NCBI RefSeq assembly: GCF_014898815.1
Contig: NW_026515539.1
Span: 3,658,001-3,722,000 of the forward strand
Length of the DNA: 64,000 nt
Reading direction: 5' to 3'
From: Panonychus citri
Lineage: Eukaryota > Arthropoda > Arachnida > Trombidiformes > Tetranychidae
Within the stretch, counting starts at the first letter, position 1; the number at the start of each line of letters is the position of its first letter. The position numbers and the translations under genes are program-made. The notes below the pieces were generated by a model, which was not told the DNA's origin, searched no databases, and saw only the letters and a program-made list of their open reading frames with translations. This document shows positions 21,979 to 33,321 of this stretch, in pieces.

Positions 21979-22383
21979 ATGGTTCATTCGAAACTAATGT
22001 TAAACCGATGGAATAAAATTTATCAAAAAACTGCTGACACACTTATGGCTGTTCAAGACGAATACGAGGCTTTATTCAACATGTATAAAAATGGTATCAA
22101 ATCAAACGTTCCACAGACAAACACCTCAAAAACCAACCAAGCGTTCCAAGCACTTTATGATGACACATTTGATTGTTATGTTTGTCTGGACAAGAAAGTT
22201 GCTGGATCCAGATTTGTTTGGTTTGATTCATGTTCACATGGAGCATGTTCGACTTGCATCAAATTAATTAAACGTTTACAGTGTGGCGTCTGTTTAACTC
22301 CATTTCACAAAAGATTTAACAGAATTGTTAAACGTAATGAATTGTATACTTTAGTAACTGTATCCAGTCGTGACATTAAATAA
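21979..22383 (+). CDS. ORF B, copy 2: 134-aa RING-finger protein
   Basis: Protein identical by eye to ORF B copy 1, with the same C3HC4 pattern (CYVC, CSHGACSTC, CGVC). It is intact. AATAAA follows at the equivalent position, before the ORF C promoter at 22507. Confidence 0.75.
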   Translation: MVHSKLMLNRWNKIYQKTADTLMAVQDEYEALFNMYKNGIKSNVPQTNTSKTNQAFQALYDDTFDCYVCLDKKVAGSRFVWFDSCSHGACSTCIKLIKRLQCGVCLTPFHKRFNRIVKRNELYTLVTVSSRDIK

Positions 22384-22506
22384 GTTTTTTTTATAAAATT
22401 TAGTTTGTTTCTGAATCATTGTTAACTGTATCACGTTGTGACATTAAATAAATTCAGACTTTGTTTTTTTTACAACATAGTTATCCCAGTCGTGGCAAAA
22501 TTGAGC

Positions 22507-22538
22507 TATAAAATAAATGTCCTTTCAGTTTCTACAGT
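22507..22538 (+). promoter_or_regulatory. Core promoter of ORF C-D, copy 2
   Basis: TATAAA at 22507-22512 and ACAGT with its A at 22536, the same 29-nt offset as in copy 1. Confidence 0.55.
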
Positions 22539-22556
22539 ACAGTTGTTTAGTAGATT

Positions 22557-22872
22557 ATGTCGTTAACGTGTCCATGTGAGAATTTATGAAAGCGAGAAAA
22601 TAAAATGTTTGGTTAGCAATTTCGCTCATTTTATGATTAAACGTGATCGACCGTTATCTCAAACAAAAATTAAAGAGTTACTTGAAACTAGTGATTTAAG
22701 ATCAATTAATTTGTTGGAAATAAGTGTGTCTACGTCCACAGAAGAATTTGCCGAGAGTCAAATTTTGTTTACTTTTGTGAAAACTTATTGTCTCCGTCAT
22801 CCAAACTTTTTATTCCACGGACCCGATCTTGGTGATTTGAAATTGAAAACGTCTTTTTTCCAGTCAACATGA
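22557..22872 (+). pseudogene. ORF C, copy 2: frameshifted near its start
   Basis: The ATG at 22557 is kept, but a TG present in copy 1 (in the TGTG before the GAAAGCGAG sequence) is missing, which shifts the frame after about 10 codons. The rest stays open from an ATG at 22576 to 22872. The ATGA overlap with ORF D is kept. A dinucleotide loss in a TGTG run could be a consensus error. Confidence 0.55.
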
Positions 22873-23603
22873 ACCAAGTGTTTACTTGCACACCGATTGG
22901 CAAACAGTACAAAATTGGTAAAAATGTATTTATTGGGACAACTTTGCTGTATAAAATTGAAACGTTGGACTGTACAATCTTAACTGATGCAGAGTTTAAT
23001 GTGAGTTGTTTACCTGAAAACTTTTCTATAAAAAAAATGCTCCACAAAAGATGGCAATTTAAAATGCATGTCGACGTTTTACCAACATCAATGATTAAAC
23101 GACAAACGTTGCGAGACCGTGTGATTGGAGGCCAAATCTTGTCTTACCAATACACTGAGGTATCCATAGATGGTAACAAATGTATCTATTACGGTTTTAT
23201 TCCTACGATTGATAAAAAAATGGACGATTCTCACACAAAGTGTTATCTTAGCTCGAAAAGTGTTTGGCCTAGGAAATTGTACATTTTTATAAAAAAAGGA
23301 TTACCCTGTCCATGTTCGTATGGTTGTATTATATGGGAATGTCGTACAAGTGACTATGTTACGGTGAAGAAAATGTGTCAGAAAAATATTGATTGGGGTA
23401 ATTTGTACATTATGATGGGAGATTTTGATGAATTGTGTACCGAAAAAATAAAAGAGTTACGATCTTGTGAGGTATGCGCACAGTGTTTTAATTGTTCAAA
23501 TAGTAGTGTATTCTGTAAACTTCATAGAATTTGTAAGCATAAATCATCGAAACCTATTTGCCTGTGCCACGCTTGGCAACAATTTTTTCTGATCCTGCGC
23601 TGA
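22869..23603 (+). CDS. ORF D, copy 2: intact 244-aa cysteine-rich protein
   Basis: This is the intact version of ORF D. Residues 1-140 look like a globular mixed fold without cysteine clusters. The C-terminal 100 residues are cysteine-rich: CPCSYGC, then a paired set around RSCEVCAQCFNC, FCKLHRIC and CLCH, likely zinc-binding. There is no membrane helix. In size and in having a C-terminal Cys-rich region it recalls NS3-type proteins of densoviruses and bidnaviruses, but this is an impression from layout, not an alignment. Translation may be coupled to ORF C through the ATGA overlap. The 3' end overlaps gene E by about 40-60 bp on the other strand. Confidence 0.65.
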   Translation: MNQVFTCTPIGKQYKIGKNVFIGTTLLYKIETLDCTILTDAEFNVSCLPENFSIKKMLHKRWQFKMHVDVLPTSMIKRQTLRDRVIGGQILSYQYTEVSIDGNKCIYYGFIPTIDKKMDDSHTKCYLSSKSVWPRKLYIFIKKGLPCPCSYGCIIWECRTSDYVTVKKMCQKNIDWGNLYIMMGDFDELCTEKIKELRSCEVCAQCFNCSNSSVFCKLHRICKHKSSKPICLCHAWQQFFLILR

Positions 23604-26600
23604 ACGTTTTATTGCTATGTTTAAACCTGCTCTATAATCCAATTCTTGATCTCGTTTCAATCTTTTAATTTCATTTTCCATCTTTGTTCTGTTCACTTTC
23701 GTGTATCGTCGTTTTGTTTGACTGACAGTCGAATCATAAACCTTGTAATCTTTATGTCGTTTGAATGGCACCATCTGTATTCTTTGTTCCAAACTGATAA
23801 CTCTTTACTTTGAAAGAAACAATTTAATCGAAATATAATCGCCATAAAAGTTTGTTCCATCGACGCTATTCTATGGAAATTAATTATTGCCAAATCTACA
23901 CAATTGAACAACATCAATGTGGCAATGTTGTTTAAAGATTCAAACACTTGCGGTTCAAACCTAACATCCAATGTTAATTTATCTTTTGCCACACGCATCA
24001 AAGAAAGTATGTGCGATTCTAGGATAAAATTTCGAATGTTAAACTCTGTAAACTTGATGTTGTGAAAATTTTGAGAAATAAGTTGATTAAGGTCCTTTGT
24101 AAACGTATTCAAATCACGTAGAGTTACAATGCCACCAATGTCACCTGCACCAATTGAAACCAAATAATGGGCAAACATTTTGATAATGTGATTGTAGACT
24201 GATGAAAAAACTTTATGCAATTGTGAAAATTTGCTATCCAATGAATCCAAAGCAACTGGTAGAAATTTGAAAAAGTTTATCACATCATTTTTATGTATCC
24301 TGATACCATGCAAGTTAAATTGATTGTAACGTTCCAGCAAATAATGACAAGTTTGTACAGTTGTTCTTGTAATTCTTGCCAAAGTATGTGGACACATGTA
24401 GTGATGAATGTTGCATTGTTTCATTAAAAAAAACCAAACATCTTTGATATGTTTTTTTAAAGATGACGTGCATTCAGAAATTGAAAGCATTATATCCAGA
24501 AATCTTTTTACGTAGAGCAAAAGGTTGTTGATGGTTTTAGAAGTGAAACTTTCCAATTGCGATCCCAAATCAAGACTCAATTTTTATCTGGTAAAATGTT
24601 TAAAGCATAAAGTATTAGTTGTTTAATTTTGTACGTTCCAAACTTTCATCCCAGTCCAACAAATCAGTCGACGATAAACAATAATAACTGTAGGCAAAAG
24701 ATTCTAACTCCATCCTTTAAATAGTTTAAATCAGACGATTTTTTCCGTTTGTGGTGAAATACTCAGACAAATAATAATAGACTGCTTCAGTCATATGTTC
24801 AGGAATAGCTCCATAAACAATGTAGTACGGGTAACTTTGATCTACATTTGTATTGTTGACTCGTTTCAAGGTTACATTACATGCATCCAAACCATATTCA
24901 GGATAAAATTTCAATTTAACACCAAACGGGGTCTTGATTAATGCTTTGTTGAAGTGGTTTTGAATTTAAAATGTAATAAATTGGTACCAAATTCCAATTC
25001 TTATGGTAGGTTATAGAATTTATAGCGGCAATTTCAAGTCGTCAACAATTTCACACTAGGAACACCTATGACTTTGTCTCTAGAGTGCTTTGGTCTTTAT
25101 GATTGTAGGTTTCGCTTTTATGTTTTGCGGTGGATTTTCGGCAAAGTTATTGGAAATTTTGAAAGAGGTCGCTGATTGTAAAGTGTTACACACGATTCAA
25201 TCTTTTTCTCTGATGATCTATTTATACTTCTTAAATCTCGATTTGATTGCTGAGTCCGTATTTCAGTTGAACCACCATCACCATCATCATCCGATTCAAG
25301 TAAAAACGCAAAATCATCATCGGTATAATCAGATTCAGAATCAGTAATTGAATCATCAGTAGACGAGTAATCATCATCATCTGTATCGTTGTTACCAACC
25401 ACTTCTTCGTCACATGAATCTTGACTGTTGTCAACCATAAATTCATCATCATCCTCGTCATCAGTTTCGTCATCGATGTCGTCATCATTGGCAACATTAA
25501 TCATTTGCCTTTTCAACAATTCAAAATTTTTACCTTTTCTAGATCGAGTGACTATACCACCATCTACTGATGAATTATTAAACTTGTTATTGCTAGTCTG
25601 CTGTACGTTTGCGTCTCCACTCGTGTTTGGCGGATTATTTGGATTATTATTTTGCTCTTCGTTTAAATTTTCTCCATAAACGTCTGGCGGTCCATTCAAA
25701 TTATTGTCTTGATTTTCGATTAACTCTTCCATAACAACATCAGTTGGCGGTTCATTTAAAATTTGTTGTTCAAACTCACTAACAAAATTTGTTGATGGTA
25801 CATTTAAATTTTCACTTAAAGTTTGCTGATCAAGTCCACTAAAACATCATTTGGTATTTTGGTGTATTCATTAACGATTGATGTTTCGTCGTTTTGATTG
25901 TATTCATTAACGATTGATGTTTCGTCGTTTTGATTGTATTCATTAACGATTGATGTTTCGATGTTTTGATTGTATACGATTGATGTTTCGTTGTCTTGAT
26001 TGTAAACGATTGATGTTTCGTCGTTTTGATTGTATTCATTAACGATTGATGTTACGTTGTTTTGGTTGTATTCACTAACGACTGGTGTTTTGTTAATCGG
26101 ATTGAATCCACTAACGACTGGTGTTTCGTTGTTAATTTGATTGTATACGATTGATGTTTCAATGTTTTGTTGTATATATCCATTTTCGTTTGTTGGTATG
26201 TTAGATTCAGGAATCTCTTTGATTAATGTATTATGTTGAATTTCAAAATCTTGGGCTCCATTACATTCGACGTAATCTCTTCTAATTACATCACTAATAA
26301 CTGTGATGAATTCGTTCAAGTGTGGATAGGATACGATTGGTTGATTTAAAACTGGGTAAATCTATAAAATCGTCTAAACAATTGTAAAGTCAATACCTGA
26401 CTGTATCTCTTTGATTGGGAACCGTAATTGTTAAAATCTTTGACAATCTGCCCATCATTTCTTGAAAATCCAAAATTTCATCACTTTCCATTGTTTCTTC
26501 TTCGTTGTTGCAGAAAATTGATAACGTACTTGAATCACTTCTCTCGCTGTACATTTCTTGAAAACAAACAGGCGGTAAATCAAGCAAATCTCGTACAGAT

Positions 26601-26728
26601 GGAGATTGATTTGGATCCTCCATTTGTTCATCGGTATACACTTGAAGGGATGGTTCTTTTAAAACAAAAACTTCACCACCAATAGAACGAACTGCAGACT
26701 GCAACTCCTCGATACTGTATGAACCCAT
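23544..26728 (-). pseudogene. Gene E, copy 2: broken by many small frameshifts
   Basis: This matches gene E copy 1 along its whole length but is split into open pieces at about 23544-23792, 23693-24580, 24726-24914, 25118-25732, 25816-26319 and 26390-26728. Breaks are losses of one base in homopolymers or of two to six bases in short repeats (for example near 24510, 24590, 24710, 24910, 25855, 26355 and 26540). Substitutions are almost absent. The promoter (26752-26783), start codon and repeat region remain. It is either a recently damaged duplicate or a badly polished assembly of an intact copy. Confidence 0.7.
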
Positions 26729-26751
26729 GTTTGATGATACTAACTAAAGTA

Positions 26752-26783
26752 ACTGTGAGCACCGTCGAATCACTCAATTTATA
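26752..26783 (-). promoter_or_regulatory. Core promoter of gene E, copy 2
   Basis: TATAAA on the minus strand from 26783 and CAGT ending at 26752, identical in spacing to copy 1. Confidence 0.5.
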
Positions 26784-26876
26784 TGTAAAGACGCCGATGA
26801 AAAAAAAATTGGTTTATTGAGTAGATAAAAATACTATCCTTAGCAATAAAAGGAGATGGTAAAATAATAGTAAATA

Positions 26877-27418
26877 CAGGGCGTTTTTTTTATCCACTAC
26901 GGCTATTACACTGAATATCTCCGGAACTAAAAGTCATATGAATGTGAGACTTGACCAGAGGGCTAAACAGAATTGAAGCGCTCGACCCTACGATTTTCAA
27001 GGTCATTGAGGTCATTTAACGAAGGTAGCATTTAAAGGTCATTTTAAGGTCGTCGTGTGAAAGAGCACAAAAAGTTACACTCAAACCTAAGGTTTGATGA
27101 TATTCCGTCAAAAGGCAGCTGAGATACAGCCTTTTCTTATAAACTTAACTCTTGAAGTGTTTTCAGATTGAAACATGCCTATCTTCCAATCCGTTCATCA
27201 CAGACAGTTCAAAATAAAATCTGAGGTGTGATTTGATTTGTTCTTTCACGACGACCTTAAAATGACCTTTAAATGCTACCTTCGTTAAATGACCTCAATG
27301 ACCTTGAAAATCGTAGGGTCGAGCGCTTCAATTCTGTTTAGCCCTGGTCAAGTCTCACATCATATGACTTTAGTTCCGAGATATTCAGTGTAATAGCCGT
27401 AGTGATAAAAACGCCCTG
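26877..27418. mobile_element. M element copy 3, inserted with TA duplication
   Basis: Ends CAGGGCG and CGCCCTG with TA on both sides (26875-26876 and 27419-27420). The equivalent position after copy 1 (20593-20594) is a single TA with matching flanks on both sides, so the insertion and its target duplication are visible directly. It has small homopolymer and dinucleotide losses in the right arm compared with copy 5. Confidence 0.9.
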
Positions 27419-27420
27419 TA

Positions 27421-27833
27421 TAAAGTAAAATTTGGGTAAATATTAACTGTTGATTACTAATATTGTAAGAGGAGAAACAATTGTGTAAAAGAAGATGGTA
27501 AAAATTTTGAAATCGCTTCTGTTTTTATTGCAAGACTCCCTCAACATATGTCATAAATGAATTAGTATTAACATAATTTGGCATTAACCAGGATTAGTTA
27601 ATCTATTTACATTAAAAGCAATGACGCTATACAAAAGAATTAACTGTTAACATTTATGGCTTTGTTTATTTCGTTTAGCAACAAGATACCACATGTACTT
27701 TGAACAGATTTATTGATACTCGAACCTGATTTAGATAGTGACTGCATTTGTAATCCATAAAAAGATCGGCAGATAAGATAGAAAAATGGGATGTTTATTA
27801 TATCTAGGTAAACATTGCATTTGAAATCCAATA
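27421..27833. repeat. Spacer S, copy 2
   Basis: Same sequence as 20595-21001 with few differences, between M copies 3 and 4. The 63-codon minus ORF inside is not conserved in length among S copies and is not called. Confidence 0.9.
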
Positions 27834-27835
27834 TA

Positions 27836-28371
27836 CAGGGCGTTTTTTTTATCCACTACGGCTATTACACTGAATATCTCCGGAACTAAAAGTCATATGA
27901 ATGTGAGACTTGACCAGAGGGCTAAACAGAATTGAAGCGCTCGACCCTACGATTTTCAAGGTCATTGAGGTCATTTAACGAAGGTAGCATTTAAAGGTCA
28001 TTTTAAGGTCGTCGTGTGAAAGAGCACAAAAAGTTACACTCAAACCTAAGGTTTGATGATATTCCGTCAAAAGGCAGCTGAGATACAGACTTTTCTTATA
28101 AACTTAACTCTTGAAGTGTTTTCAGATTGAAACATGCCTATCTTCTAATCCGTTCATCACAGACAGTTCAAAATAAAATCTGAGGTGTGATTTGACGACC
28201 TTAAAATGACCTTTAAATGCTACCTTCGTTAAATGACCTCAATGACCTTGAAAATCGTAGGGTCGAGCGCTTCAATTCTGTTTAGCCCTCTGGTCAAGTC
28301 TCACATTCATATGACTTTTAGTTCCGGAGATATTCAGTGTAATAGCCGTAGTGGATAAAAAAAACGCCCTG
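27836..28371. mobile_element. M element copy 4
   Basis: Complete termini with TA on both sides. A 17-bp deletion near 28193 removes the junction of centre and right arm (TTGTTCTTTCACAC region). It is followed by another S copy. Confidence 0.9.
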
Positions 28372-28373
28372 TA

Positions 28374-28784
28374 TAAAGTAAAATTTGGGTAAATATTAAC
28401 TGTTGATTACTAATATTGTAAGAGGAGAAACAATTGTGTAAAAGAAGATGGTAAAAATTTTGAAATCGCTTCTGTTTTTATTGCAAGACTCCCTCAACAT
28501 ATGTCATAAATGAATTAGTATTAACATAATTTGGCATTAACCAGGATTAGTTAATCTATTTACATTAAAAGCAATGACGCTATACAAAAGAATTAACTGT
28601 TAACATTTATGGCTTTGTTTATTTCGTTTAGCAACAAGATACCATGTACTTTGAACAGATTTATTGATACTCGAACCTGATTTAGATAGTGACTGCATTT
28701 GTAATCCATAAAAAGATCGGCAGATAAGATAGAAAAATGGGATGTTTATTATATCTAGGTAAACATTGCATTTGAAATCCAATA
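28374..28784. repeat. Spacer S, copy 3
   Basis: Near-identical to 27421-27833. With M copies 3 and 4 it forms two head-to-tail M-S units with a period of about 950-960 bp. Confidence 0.9.
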
Positions 28785-28786
28785 TA

Positions 28787-29339
28787 CAGGGCGTTTTTTT
28801 TATCCACTACGGCTATTACACTGAATATCTCCGGAACTAAAAGTCATATGAATGTGAGACTTGACCAGAGGGCTAAACAGAATTGAAGCGCTCGACCCTA
28901 CGATTTTCAAGGTCATTGAGGTCATTTAACGAAGGTAGCATTTAAAGGTCATTTTAAGGTCGTCGTGTGAAAGAGCACAAAAAGTTACACTCAAACCTAA
29001 GGTTTGATGATATTCCGTCAAAAGGCAGCTGAGATACAGCCTTTTCTTATAAACTTAACTCTTGAAGTGTTTTCAGATTGAAACATGCCTATCTTCCAAT
29101 CCGTTCATCACAGACAGTTCAAAATAAAATCTGAGGTGTGATTTGATTTGTTCTTTCACACGACGACCTTAAAATGACCTTTAAATGCTACCTTCGTTAA
29201 ATGACCTCAATGACCTTGAAAATCGTAGGGTCGAGCGCTTCAATTCTGTTTAGCCCTCTGGTCAAGTCTCACATTCATATGACTTTTAGTTCCGGAGATA
29301 TTCAGTGTAATAGCCGTAGTGGATAAAAAAAACGCCCTG
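28787..29339. mobile_element. M element copy 5, complete reference copy (553 bp)
   Basis: Two arms of 188 bp (28787-28974 and 29152-29339) are perfect inverted repeats by eye, around a 177-bp unique centre. Termini are CAGGGCG and CGCCCTG, flanked by TA (28785-28786 and 29340-29341). There is no coding capacity. TA duplication and CAGGG-type ends point to mobilisation by a Tc1/mariner-type transposase supplied elsewhere. Each arm carries TCAAGGTCATTGAGGTCA. It marks the right edge of the array. Confidence 0.9.
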
Positions 29340-30302
29340 TATATTAGATTGATCAACAAGATTGTTCAACTCAAGCAAAGTAAGTAAATTAACGTTAATT
29401 AAAGTCAAACAATTTAATGTGATACATTTAATCTGATTGTAAGTCAATAGTCAAAGAATCAGACAAGATGATTAAATGTTTAACCATTGATACCATTTCC
29501 ATCTTAAGGTGATAATTGATTCATGATGATGATTTACTTTTGTGTATTCAACATATAAAATTAAATGAATCAAATCAAATGAATACAAGGAAATGATGAT
29601 GATTATTTTTGTTGCAATTTCTTTTTTTCTGCTTGTTAATATCTGAGCAACACTTTTGTAATATAATATTTTTGATAATATAGTCTGAATGTCAACCCTG
29701 TTGATAACATTTCTTCAGGGAGAATTGATAAGTTTCTATCTCCATCAAGTCCTAACGATAATAATGATAGAATTCATAATCAGTTGTTATCATTTTTGCA
29801 CGGAAAAACTAAAACAAAAAAGTTCATTTTCTAACAATAGCCTCGAGTAAAATGACGGGAAAATAATCGCAAAGACTTCAGGTCATAACTTTATCGATGT
29901 CCACACATGAGCCAATAAACTTTTTTCGGTTCATAAATCAGTTGAATTTTTGGAATTTTTTTCTAGAAAATCGAACTAATTAAACGATAATTAGATTAAA
30001 ACGGTGAGAAAATTGTGTCATGATGATGAGATTTACTTGAAAAGGGAAATATCATCATTTAATTGTCTGAATTTTGATATTCCAAATGAATTAACGATAA
30101 AAAGAAAAGTTTCGAAAACTAATCTCTCAATAATCTAAATTGTCACTGAAATCTAATACATTACACAGGGAATTTGATATAATATCACACTGGCATTTGC
30201 TTCTTATCGTTATTATATCATGTTAATCAGAATTTGGATTCATATATGATGAAGATAATATTGAATTATCCTTTGTTAGACTTTGAAGCAAACAGATTAA
30301 AG

Positions 30303-30304
<2 letters not shown>

Positions 30305-30350
<46 letters not shown>
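30305..30350. repeat. AG microsatellite, 23 units
   Basis: A perfect AG run of 46 bp, the longest dinucleotide tract noticed in the window. Confidence 0.95.
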
Positions 30351-30355
<5 letters not shown>

Positions 30356-32761
30356 AAGTAGTTCAGTTCTAATCTTGACAGTTACCTCAAGTACCATGAT
30401 ATTAGTAGTTTTATTAATATATATTCTGAATAATTTATTGCTATATTATCAATCGCATGAATCGTGGTGCAACTTTAAAGAGGAATGTTAGAACTTCAAC
30501 TGAATTGATAAGATGATATTATTGCAAGAAGTTTTTTTTTATATTCAGGGTAAATCTTGTTCCCTTTTTTTATTATATGATCTTGTTGTCATCGTCATCA
30601 TCATTTTTCATCGTCATCATGATGATCATCATTTGCTCAATTCTATCAATGAATATGCAGAAAGTTATTTGCATTACAGATTACTTTTCATGATCCACTT
30701 CTGGTCTTTGATTAATCATGAAAAGTGATCAATGTTCATGATACTCTGTCTGAACATGAAGATGTTTAAATTTATACTCATTGAAATTATGATGACAACA
30801 ATTGAATTTCAACTCAATTCAAATTATCATGAGTTCAATTTTTGAAACATGAAAACTTGTGATTATTCAATTTCATTCAAAATCTTCTGTCTGATCTACA
30901 TTTCCATTTCTTTGGCCTTCTTTTTGATAACTGACCGCCAATGAATTGGACATTATTACAATTATATTCCCAGAATAATATTATCAAACTGTTTTCACTT
31001 GATTGAAGTTTTCTGGTAACGAGTTGCTATTGACTTTCAACCAAATCAAAGTCAATCAGTTCAAAATCAACTCAGCTGATTACATGAACGAAATGGTCAG
31101 ATATTAAGCTCTGTATTCATCATGATAGGTTGACCATTACAATGAAAGTTTCTTGATGTATAAATTTGGTAAATATGAAAATCGCATGATACTATTGTAT
31201 CTTGATGATAAATATTCTGATTTTGATAATAATAAAGATAATGAGATGATGCTATTCCTCCCACTAGTTTAACCATCAATTGGTAAATTACCTGGACTAA
31301 TCTAAATTAGGTAAGTCCAATAGGATTGACCAAAGAGGGAGAAAATGAGATGAAATGAATGACCAGGGCTGAGATGATAACAACAACCATTATAATAATA
31401 AGTGACCATTATCAAAGTCCACTGTGTGTGTTTCCCTTTCTCTCTCATTCTCATAATAATACATATCTATTTACCTTCATGATAATATAATGATAACGTT
31501 ATCGAGTTGATTGAAGTTATCGATGAGCCTTGACGATTACCTATGATTTGCAATGTCCAAAACAACAACGACGATCATCATTATTATAATTGTCATTACA
31601 TTTATTTCACTCTTCATGTAACTCATTGAGAGTCAATAGTAAAAAGAGATATGATATCTTATGGTCAAGTCTTTTGACCAACACAATCACAATTCTTGGT
31701 GGCAGAGTGAAAGCTTTTCATACTCTAGTAAATGTTTAAAAGGGTTAGTTTTGTTCAGATTCATTCCCATGGAGGAAATTGTATCATGAGAATGGAAAAG
31801 AAATGGAGACAACAAATGACCTACTTTTTGAATTATTCTTTTCTTTTTTGTTGTTCTTTTTTCCTATCTCTGTCTCTCTCACTTTACCTCCTCCAAATCT
31901 CCAATGGAACTGATTTACTATTGATAGAAGATCGGAAATGGAATTGATAATCATAAACATAAACAGTAATGATAACGACGATGATAATAGTTGATATGAT
32001 AATGTTTACTTTGAGCTTCCATCTTCATCGTGATAATAAAAACTTGGAATGCAAATTGTAAATATTATCACGAACTTTTGAAAAAGGAAACGGAAATGAT
32101 GAACAGGTAATGAACTTATTGACCAAAGTAACGTTAAAAAAAGGTAAGTTTCATGTCTTGAGATAATTCATTAGATTATCTTGACATACAGAAAGACATT
32201 TCATTCATAACTAATCAATGTTACATTTATATTTAAATTGAAAAAAAAAGATGAAATTAACTCAATGATTTAGTGATTTAATATGCAATTAAAGGTAAGA
32301 AAACATGATAATATATAATCAGCAAGAACTTTTCTGAAAACTCTCAAACTAACATTGCAATCTTAAGATGATTTAAATGAATTAAATTTCTAAATATCAA
32401 ATTATTATCCATTTCCAGTGACATCTAATCAGTTGATTAGAATAATTTAAATAAATTAACAATCTAATTAGAAAATGAAAAGAGTCAAAAATGAGCGGGA
32501 ACATTTTTTTCTTCTTCTGTTATTTGAATTTATTCAGATGAGGAAGAAAAAAAGTTCAATCTAATGAGAATAACAAGAATCATGATAACAGGAAGAGAGA
32601 GAGAGAGAGAGAGGGAAGATCAGAATGATGAAGAAGATGATGATGTCTATGAATGAATAAAATGGCGGAATTTTGATGAGATGAGATATTATTATCTGAT
32701 ACGATATGATGCGATTCAGTTGATTTGAAATATTACAATAGAAATTATTGATAGTATTGGT

Positions 32762-33321
32762 AAAAAATGCTTAATGGTGTAAAATTTGCTTTAATACTTT
32801 AGTTAAACAACACCAAAACATTTTTTGAATAGCGTTTATTTCGATGCCACTGGCTTTAAACTCGGTGGAAAATTTTGAAAGTACTGAAAGCTGACCATCT
32901 GAGTCTCTTCAAAAAAATTGCTAATTGTTAATTGGGTTCGAAAATCAAGCACCAACAAAAAGATTTAACATTAATTTTCCATAGACAAAAACTTTTCAAG
33001 GATTTTAACATTTTTTTCTTTGAAAATAGAATTTTCAATGTTAAAAGCCCATAGGAAAATTTCAGTCTTTTTTTGTTTAATTGCTTGAATTTTCCGAACC
33101 CAATTAACAATTAGCATGATTTTTTTTGTGAAGAGACTCAGATGGTCAAGCTATCGATTGATGTACTTTTCAAAATTTTCCACCGAGTTTAAAGCCGAAA
33201 TTATCGGCTTCGAAATCGGCGGCTGAAATTTCAAAAAATATTGTTTTGGGATAATTTTAATTAGTGTTTAACTAATTATGGTATTAAAATAAATTTTACA
33301 CCATTAGAAAGCTTATTTTTT
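32762..33321. mobile_element. Foldback element of about 560 bp with long imperfect inverted arms
   Basis: Nearly the whole sequence is an imperfect inverted repeat. The left arm text TTTAAACTCGGTGGAAAATT (about 32860) is mirrored around 33170-33195, GACCATCTGAGTCTCTTC (about 32893) at about 33130-33147, and the outer ends TAATGGTGTAAAATTT (about 32772) and its complement at about 33290. The arms diverge by point changes and small indels, so it is older than the M elements. There is no coding capacity and no sequence shared with M was seen. Target duplication is unclear. Confidence 0.7.

Noticed and set aside
27640..27831. 63-codon minus ORF in spacer S
   Set aside because: Length and end differ between S copies, with no promoter or family match.
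14695..29341. CRISPR-like array
   Set aside because: Repeats are 550-bp palindromes and 400-bp spacers that are copies of each other; not CRISPR, and the genome is eukaryotic.
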